A stretch of 64,000 nucleotides of DNA, from contig NC_030385.2 of assembly GCF_001625215.2 (NCBI RefSeq), forward strand, positions 39,953,598-40,017,597, in the 5' to 3' direction. Made by a program: the position numbers and the translations under genes. Below the pieces are notes generated by a model. It was not told where the DNA came from and did no database searches. It saw nothing but the letters and a program-made list of their open reading frames with translations. This document shows, one piece after another, positions 54,788 through 64,000 of the stretch (the first letter of the stretch is position 1; each line of letters starts with the position of its first letter). Source of the stretch: Daucus carota subsp. sativus. Lineage: Eukaryota > Streptophyta > Magnoliopsida > Apiales > Apiaceae.

Positions 54788-56745
54788 TCATGGACGTCGT
54801 ATAAAAGGGAGTGGTCCATATTGTGTAAAATCAACAAATATAGATATGCCAGATGAAGCTGATGTCTCTCGTTGAATAGGTTCTTCAGTTGGCATACTAG
54901 TGGATTCATCAAGAAGGGGGCCATTAGTATCTGATGAAGCATTTACATCTTTCTTCCCCTTGTTTCCACAATCTTTCCCTAAACATCTCTTCAAAGGAGG
55001 TTCGAGTGTATCAGAATCTGACGAGGGAGATGTGTTCCAGACACGTTGTGATTTTTGGACAGTTTTCTGATCACTTCCCTTTCTCCCGAAATTCTTTGAA
55101 GATTTTTTCTTCGGAGCAACAGGCGCATCACACTTTTTATGGGTCTTGCGATATCCTTCATCGTCAGCAGCATGAGATTCTGATCTGTCAGTGTTACGAG
55201 CTTTGGGACTTTTGTTCTCATTATTTTTTTCAAGTCCATTCCCTGTATCTTTTTGTTCTTGTTTCTCGTCATCATCTGTGCGCATAATATTTATAATGAA
55301 TAATTTCCAAGAGTGAATAACAAAATGTCATATTATGACAAGAGAATTTTATTGCACATACCTTTGTCGATTTCTGTTTCATTATCATCTCCATCGTCAA
55401 CTTTGACAGGGTAACCAACTTCCATTCCAGTGTGTAAATCATCAATAATCTGAACTGATCCACTCTCACTGGCAGCTGACGATTCTGAACACGTATTATT
55501 GCAAGTGACTGTAAGAATTATTTCCTTAATTAATGGAAATTCATTAGATTCCTTAATGCGCAAAAATTTGGAAATATTTATCAGACCTGTTTCACTGACA
55601 AGAGAAAGAAGATTCTCACAAAATGAATCAATTTCGTTGCGGCTGAACCAATCTTTTTTCAGCTGGTACGTTACAAGGTATAGTACATTACTAAAAGACA
55701 TAAGCCAGATAATATGGATTTGAAGTCATAATATTGCTGTAATACATTAAAAATCCATGGTAATTACTGTCAACTTACAAATCCAGGGTAATGTTCTGAA
55801 ATGTTGAATTCATCAGGACAGCACGTCAAGAAGCGATATATGTAATATAAAACATAATAACCACATCTGATACCATCTTGCTGCTGGGGAACATTGGGCA
55901 CTTTAAAAGGAATCCTGTTGATGGAGTCTTCACTCACTTCTCGCTTTTCGTTTGCATATAAATCCATCAAAAATCTGAGCAATTACATTTATTTTTACAT
56001 AATAATTATCAGATACCAAAATCTAATTAAGTTAATAAACACTTTAAAAAACTCTAAATTGAGGACCATACTCTCTAACTTTTTGCTCAAAGTCTCCCCC
56101 TGTTAATTTTGGCAGTGAATCCAATAGCAAGATGCATGGACTTTTTGTGTGTGAATTGATATCCTCGCCCAAGTTGCATAGTATCAGAAGCTTCCAGTGG
56201 TTACTAATTATAACATATCACTGATATCAGTTGATCTATCAAATACAGTACAAATACTAAGCACAAGTACGAAACATAATACATAATAATGTGATACTTA
56301 CAATTGACAAATCGGAATGAAGACATATCTGTTTGTGAATATCTTTATTCTAGATATAGCCCTTAACACCTTCTGTCTGTAGTTTTTGCAAAAATACATA
56401 TCAAACCACATAGAGTCTGCACAAGTGCATGACAACCTTCTTTCCTCAGGAATCTTTTCCCACAGAACCCTACAATACCATTGATTTGATCAAGTTGAAT
56501 CCAATAAAATGATTTTTAACGGTTTTAACTACAAATTCCATATAAAGGACGATGGTTAATTTTATTTCTGTAGTTGCTATATAGCAGCAATATTACCTTA
56601 TGTATGATTCGAAAATGTTTGTGTCTAATTTCTTGATTCCTTGTGCATCTTTGTTTGCTGTGCTGCCTGCCCTTGTACGCTGATTTGACACTGAACTTGA
56701 ACTCTTTCTTGGCACTGACAATTTTGATCCCGAACTTGTTTTCAT
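54788..56745 (-). CDS. Ulp1-family (peptidase C48) SUMO/ubiquitin-like protease, best copy (D)
   Basis: Exons in coding order: 56745-56597, 56469-56302, 56203-56053, 55974-55779, 55662-55587, 55508-55362, 55275-54788; about 457 residues. Exon 1 is basic and Ser-rich (MKTSSGSKLSVPRKSSSSVS). Exon 2 reads RVLWEKIPEERRLSCTCADS and KIFTNRYVFIPIC. Exon 3 gives NHWKLLILCNLGED (catalytic His) and PCILLLDSLPKL (catalytic Asp). Exon 4 gives NVPQQQDGIRCGYYVLYYI (Gln and catalytic Cys). The full His-Asp-Gln-Cys set is present. The tail is acidic then Lys/Ser-rich, ending QYGPLPFIRRP. Such enzymes process or remove SUMO-like modifiers. Problem: a canonical GT-AG splice between exons 3 and 4 leaves the frame off by one, in all copies that keep this site. 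Unusual splicing or loss of function must be assumed. Confidence 0.7.
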
Positions 56746-57479
56746 TTTATAAATGAAAATTTCTTCTACTCCTTGATCGAAAATTTCACCTGATACATAA
56801 AACATTTCAAACTTTCTGTTGGCAATAAATTTTGAATGAAATTATGAAGAAAAAAAGAAACAGATCTATACATATATTAGCCTTAGGGATATAAAAGTGG
56901 CTGGTACTTACGAGATCGATTAATTCGTTCTACAGAATGAAGATTACGACACAAAAACACAAATGAACTTCAGGAATTGATCTATGGCCTCTGGAATACT
57001 AGCAGATAGTCTTACATAATTTATAATACAGGCTTGCACAATACAACAAAAGTTTAGAGTATATTTAGAAAAAATCCAAGATATTAATTTATAACTATCT
57101 AAGAACATTTATGAAGTTTAATGTAGATTATATCTGATTTTCACTCTAAACAGCTCATCATTGAGATCTTGTAGATTTTGTTATACAGCTCACAAAGCTG
57201 GGATTTTAACAGATTTAAAAAATAATATAAAATCCATCAAAATTCACCATATTATAGCCATCATATTGTAAAGAATTCTAAGATATCCATATTTATTATT
57301 GCCGAATCATGAAAGATAATTTATAATCTTGATTAAATATGTTCAAAGATTTTAAATGATTTTCTTAAAATCATGAATTAAGGCATATAATCTGAGTGCT
57401 TTAAAATCTAAATTAATTACACCTGAATTTAATGATAATTTAAAATTTTGATAAGCTTCAGAAAGATTTCATAATACTA
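56746..57479. other. AT-rich stretch upstream of protease copy D
   Basis: Possible promoter of copy D. No gene or clear element ends. Confidence 0.45.
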
Positions 57480-58540
57480 AAGAAATTCTTTGGATTGAGA
57501 TTTTGAAACATTTTTTTCATTCATGCAATCCGAGGGTATTCGATTGGGATTGTTTGAAATCTATTAAAATCTTGAGGTATTCAATTGGGATTTTAAGTTA
57601 TACTACAAAATCTGGTTGTATTCAATTAGGAATTTAAATTATGCTTTAAAATCTGATGGTATTCAATTGGGATTGTTTGAAATCTATTAAAATCTTGAAG
57701 TATTCAATTGGGATTTTAAATTATACTACAAAATCTGGTGGTATTCAATTAGGATTTTAAATTATACTTTAAAATCTGATGGTATTCAATTGGGATTGTT
57801 TAAAATCCATTAATATCTGATGGTATTCAAATGCTGATTGATTTTTTTGGATTTCATAAATGATGTATTTTGTGGTATTCTTCGATGTATTTTAAGTTTT
57901 TTGAAATCCCACCAAATTCCATGGGATTTTGAAGCATTTTGCTTAATGAGGGTGTATTCGATTGAGATTTTAATGCATTGTTTTTAGCCTATGGATTTTA
58001 ATGGAGTGTATGTGATTTTGATTTTGTGCGGATTCTTGATAAAATGTCGCAGAGTTGATGGGGTTTAAGCAAAATACTTCAAAATCCCATTGATTTTGGT
58101 GGAATTTCAAAAAGCCTTAAAATACAGTAAAGAATGCCGTAAAATCCATCATTTTATGAAATCCAAAAAAATCCATCAGCATTTGAATACCATCATATTT
58201 TAATGGATTTTAAACAATCCCAATTGAATACGATCGGATTTTAAAGCATAATTTAAAATCCCAATTGAATACCACCAGATTTTGTAGCATAATTTCAAAT
58301 CTCAATTGAATACCTCAAGATTTTAATGGATTTAAAACAATCCCAATCGAATACCCTCGGATTTCATGAATTAAAAAAATGCTTTAAAATACCAATCCAA
58401 TACACCCCTCTAAATCCTATCAACTCTGCCACATTTTATCAAGAATCCGCACAAAATCAAAATCACATACAATCCATTAAAATGTATACACTAAAAACAA
58501 TCAATTAAAATCTCAATCGAGTATCATCCATTTTCTATGA
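57480..58540. repeat. Nested foldback with repeated GGTATTCAATTGGGATT words
   Basis: Left half (57480-57940) carries about six GGTATTCAATTGGGATT-type words. The right half (58080-58400) carries their inverse (AATCCCAATTGAATACC). The centre (57947-58060) is itself the inverse of the right flank (58395-58540), for example GTGTATTCGATTGAGATTTT against AAAATCTCAATCGAG. This is at least two inverted-repeat elements, one inside the other. No coding capacity. Confidence 0.8.
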
Positions 58541-58546
58541 AAATGT

Positions 58547-58720
58547 TTAATTCAAATTCCTACAACGTTTACAAGGACACTTCATTGTACCATCTTCTCC
58601 CATTACATTTTCACTTGCAAATTTTAAAAAAGTTTCTACACCATTCCTATATTCCGGAGTTAACGAAATTTTATCACTTTGCAATTGATTACTAATCCAA
58701 CTTCGATCCAAGTTTGTCAT
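58547..58720 (-). pseudogene. CACTA transposase N-terminal domain fragment (Transpos_assoc)
   Basis: Met at 58718-58720 begins MTNLDRSWISNQLQSDK, then PEYRNGVETFLKFASENV and MKCPCKRCRNLN, then stop. This is the start of the transposase-associated domain of En/Spm-type (TNP2) transposases, with the CPCxxC motif. It is cut after the cysteines by the foldback insertion on its left. It lies about 730 bp inside the CACTA-like terminus at 59447, in the expected orientation. Confidence 0.82.
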
Positions 58721-58985
58721 CTACACACACATTTAACACACACATTTAACACACACATACATTTAACACACATTTAACACACACATACATTTAACACACA
58801 TTTAACACACACATGTAATAACACATACATTCAATACACACATGTAATAACACATACATTTAACAAATAATTTCACATGAATTTCATACATTTAATACAA
58901 GCATTCAATGTATAAATACATACACACACATTTAATATAACAAACACATTTAACACACCCACCACACACACATTTAATGCAAAGA
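58721..58985. repeat. ACACATTTAAC minisatellite
   Basis: Imperfect array of CACACATTTAACACACACAT-like units mixed with ACATACATTTAA, directly upstream of the CACTA transposase fragment on the minus strand. Confidence 0.88.
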
Positions 58986-59104
58986 AATGAAAATCATTTA
59001 CTTGAAATGTTTGCAAGCAATATTTCTTCCTCACTTTAGCTCCTTTGTTCTCCTTTGATTTTTATTTGAAGTGAATGGGAGCTCACTACTTGCTAAAAGT
59101 GATA

Positions 59105-59447
59105 TAAAAGCTGCAGGTTAAAACCGACCGATCGGTCGGTTTTAGTACCAAACAAAAAAAACGACGTCGTTTTAAGAGACTGATGCACAGATATTTTTAT
59201 ATAAATTGATTTTTTATTATTTTTTCGCAGACAACAAAACCAACCACAACAAACGGTCGGTTATGACGGTGCCATGTCATACATATAACCGACCGTGTGG
59301 CACGGTCGGTTTTATTTGTTGCCACGTCACGCAGATCGTCGTCGTTTTGTGATTTTGACGAGGTAAAACCAACCACGCGACCGTCGGTCGGTTTTATCCA
59401 TGACTGTCCGTTTTGTGTGGTCGGTTTTGACCTGTTTTCTTGTAGCG
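59105..59447. mobile_element. CACTA-type terminus with ACCGACCG subterminal repeats (second)
   Basis: Words ACCGACCG, CGGTCGGTTTT and AAACCAACCA repeat in both directions and lead to GACCTGTTTTCTTGTAGCG at 59447. It is the same terminus as at 43513 with one change in the last bases. Together with the transposase fragment at 58547-58720 it marks the 5' end of a minus-oriented CACTA element. Confidence 0.78.
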
Positions 59448-59965
59448 ATTGTTGGTGAACTGAATATTATGCATGGGTCTCTTTACCTATTTCTACTTAA
59501 TGTTGGAATAAATTGTTTGTTATTTGGTGGCTGAAAATTCCCAAGGACCTGTCAGGACTTCATATTACGTCCATTCACGAGTTCATCATTGAGAACGCCT
59601 AAAGATTCATTTAGTAGATTTCTGTGTCTGGGACTTAACCTTGTTCCTTGATCCTCAGGTTCAAAATATGTCATGCAGTATATACCAAGTCTTAGAATTA
59701 GCTGGATAACAGTACGTATACTACCCTTACATTCAGAAATTTAGGGTTATGGTCATTGGCAGCATGGCTTTTAATTTTTTTTGCAAATGGCGTCAAGATT
59801 TATTAGGCATATTATGCATCAGAAGGATAACATGCATAATGACTTATTTGGAAGCCATGTAGGATAAGATCAGATAAGTTTTACAACCAGAGCTATCTCA
59901 TTGCCCGCTAGTAACTTATTTTGAGATAGTTTTGTTTTATAACTAAAAAGTTGAATAACAACTAA
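59448..59965. other. Spacer and 3' flank of the CCoAOMT-like gene
   Basis: No gene seen. The part next to 59965 is the 3' side of the methyltransferase gene. Confidence 0.5.
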
Positions 59966-61641
<1,676 letters not shown>

Positions 61642-62421
61642 TACAATATCAAAATATATACGGCTTAAATTAAGAATCTGAACCTGAGTTTCGGAAGACT
61701 GATATCGAAGGGTATTTATTGAAATGGAGTCCCGGTTCAAACCGGGGTTACACAGTTTTTAGATCGGTTCAGCATGGCGATTAGGGTTGGTAAGGTGTCA
61801 AGACTTTATTTCAATGAATTTATGGATGACCAGCTGTGACCATCAGGAGAACCAAGAAACGAAGTGAGTTCGTGAATGAACTGTCAGTCTCACAGGACTT
61901 TATCAAATTGTTACTACTATTGTAGTATTGTACTATACTCATATAGTTGCTAAGTTATTACTACTTGACTTGCATTGTTCATGTACCATATAGTTGGTGA
62001 GAGGTTAATATTAATGGACTTGCATTATTGTAACTTGCATTTGCATACCACTGAATAATTGAAGAAGTTATACATATAATATATGATATTTTGTAAGACA
62101 ATAATACGTTTTTCACAATCTTGCAGAAAATATAAGGTCTCAATTATGACAAAAAGTGGATTATTTTTTTTCATCCAATTATAGAAAAATCAAAAAATTT
62201 GTTCCAAGTCTTGTAAGACTATCCAGGCTCACTTAGATATATCATTAGATTTGTACTAATAATACTTTGAATTTGAATATTAGTATCTTTTATTAATAAT
62301 TTCAGTGAAATATTTCTAATACTAAATAACAAAATATAAGAATTTTATTATCATTATATCGTTTTTTATTCCATAATAATTATTATATTACTGTGAAAAT
62401 AAATTCATGTTATAAATATTA
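61642..62421. other. CCoAOMT upstream region, no other gene
   Basis: Promoter side of the minus-strand methyltransferase, then AT-rich spacer. Confidence 0.5.
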
Positions 62422-62797
62422 GAGCAAGTCCAAGAGTGCCTCAAATTGTTGTCCTAAGTTAAAATTTAGGGCATTTGATAAAAAAGACTGCTCCAACAAT
62501 GTCCTAGTGATGCCTTATATCACTAGGACAACTCTTTCAAGCCCCATATTTGAGGCACTCTCTCTCCTTGCCCTATCCCATATTTTATAATAAATTTCTA
62601 TCTACACTTTCTTTCTCTCTCTACTTTATATTATGTTTTAATGATGAAAGTGAACTTTTAATAATAAAATATTAAACAAATAGAGAAAATAAGGCACATT
62701 GTTGGAGTTGAAATTGGTTGAATATGTCCTAAACTACTAGGACATAATTTTTTATATTATATTTAGGGCTCCAACTAGGACACTGTTGGACTTGCTC
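62422..62797. mobile_element. Tourist-like MITE (GAGCAAGTCCAA family)
   Basis: Ends GAGCAAGTCCAAGAGTG and CACTGTTGGACTTGCTC, flanked by TTA (62419-62421 and 62798-62800). Interior matches 18152-18510. Confidence 0.88.
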
Positions 62798-64000
62798 TTA
62801 GATGTCGGGAATTTAGCACGGGACCAAATCCTGGCTCGCTTTTATATGTAGCTTTTGTTGAAATAAAACTCATTACAACTGCATCTATGGAGTATGCATG
62901 CAGAATATAACCAATTGATTGACATCCAATATTATAATTTATATTCTATATAGTAATGTACTTCACATGTAGGAGAAAGCAGGGGAAAACCCTAACCCTT
63001 TTAGAAAGTATACATTCAGAGTTTGAAGTGACAAAAGCAGTAAGATTGTCATAGAAGTGCTGATAAGCGCTTTTGTTTCCTTGCAGGCCTTAAACCCGCG
63101 ATACAAACCCTTCATGGTATGCGAAAAAAAGAATGAAGTAAGAAGCTTTCTCTCAATTTTATTTGAAATAACCTAGCTTCCGTGTGAAAATTACACATCA
63201 ATAGCTTTCATTGTCCTTTTCTTTAAAAAAAATTAATTATATTAATAAAATATTAGTTGAGTACTTGGTTTACATGTCTTGGTAACTAAATTGAATTATG
63301 TGTACAGTAGATCAAGGTTATCTCATGAATTTTTTTTTGAAAAAATACTTTAAAAAGAGAAATAAACAAATATTTTGAGATAATCTTTTTTCTTTTTTTT
63401 TAAAGGACTTGTAAAAAGGAACCAATGAATATATAATAACATTTCTATCTCAACTGAGTATATATGTTTGAAACAGATTCATTTGAGCTAAGGCTGGTTG
63501 AACCCAAAAGAAAAACATAGAACTTTGCAAATGAAGTTTGTTAATAGATCCAGTTTGAGTCTAATATAATAATTAAGTAATTAATCCGAGCATTAGATTA
63601 TACAAATTACAATGAACCCGGCTGATATACAAATTTTAGTCAACACTCCATATTTTAAGTACGGTATTAGCACTTTTGCTTTTTTTACTGAACATTGCGT
63701 ATAAAGAAAAGAAAAGGAACTTAAAGAAGTCTCAAAAGACTTATTTTAAACTTAGACCAAACACCCGCTATATACACCATTAGGTGATGAGTAATTATAT
63801 ACTCCCTCTGTCCCCGTGTTTGTTTACGTTTACTGTTGCATGCATCTTAAGACTCCTATAAAGTATAGTTGTATAACTTTTACTAAATTTTTTTTTTTGA
63901 ATAAAAGTTTAAATATCAAACTTTAATTCAGAGAAAAAAAATTTAAAAAATATATTATGGAACTATACTTTAAATGAGTGTGGAGTAAAGTGTCGAAAAG
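62798..64000. other. AT-rich end of window with a Stowaway-like start
   Basis: No gene supported. From about 63799 TACTCCCTCTGTCCCCGTGT starts a Stowaway-like element whose other end, if intact, lies beyond the window. Confidence 0.55.

Noticed and set aside
43514-56760. Protease copies as viral or retroelement proteases
   Set aside because: The HWKLL, LLLDSL and QQQDGIRC order and intron layout are those of cellular Ulp1/C48 enzymes; no reverse transcriptase, gag or capsid sequence is near.
57480-58540. Long inverted repeat as a replication origin or centromeric satellite
   Set aside because: Single locus, bounded by mobile-element features, and the repeats match TIR-like phrases.
58721-58985. 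Regularly spaced repeats, considered as a CRISPR-like array
   Set aside because: Units are continuous, of low complexity and vary in length; no unique spacers, and this is a plant genome.

Overview
This is a plant nuclear window, most likely from a eudicot. It is AT-rich, its genes have many introns with GT-AG borders, and the space between genes is full of DNA transposons. The gene set is plant-specific: an SMXL strigolactone repressor, a U-box/ARM E3 ligase, farnesol kinase, an alternative NAD(P)H dehydrogenase and CCoAOMT. The sequence alone does not settle genus or family. Gene positions below are coding spans from exons joined by hand.

Layout. 1-6959 (+): 3' two thirds of a JmjC histone demethylase of the JMJ14/15/18 type (JmjC, C5HC2, FYRN, FYRC), with two datable transposons in its introns. 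9925-10857 (-): RING-H2 E3 ligase of the RHC1A type. 10.9-18.6 kb: a transposon-dense stretch with a Helitron, hAT-like MITEs, Tourist/PIF-like MITEs and a Mutator-like element, most with target-site duplications (TSDs). 18745-21455 (+): farnesol/phytol kinase. 21706-24470 (-): complete pyruvate decarboxylase. 25965-28234 (+): type II NAD(P)H dehydrogenase with one GC-AG intron. 29368-33408 (+): U-box/ARM-repeat E3 ligase. 33751-37558 (-): SMXL6/7/8-type repressor with the RGKT and EAR motifs.

41.8-59.4 kb is the most unusual part. It holds about six same-orientation, diverged copies of one Ulp1-family (peptidase C48) protease gene. Only the copy at 54788-56745 keeps all catalytic blocks (His, Asp, Gln/Cys). 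The other copies have lost exons, changed frame or lost the catalytic Cys. One copy is split by a 3.46-kb Mutator-like element with a perfect 9-bp TSD, which itself carries decayed MuDR-type and GRF zinc-finger genes. CACTA-type termini with ACCGACCG subterminal repeats lie at 43513 and 59447, and a CACTA transposase N-terminal domain lies at 58547-58720. This suggests, but does not prove, that a CACTA element captured or carried the protease gene.

59966-61641 (-): a CCoAOMT-like methyltransferase with a one-base frame break in exon 3 and a CACTA MITE in the intron upstream of that exon. The last 2.3 kb holds only transposon sequence and AT-rich spacer.

The host genes share no pathway and are not an operon. 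No tRNA, rRNA or CRISPR array was found.
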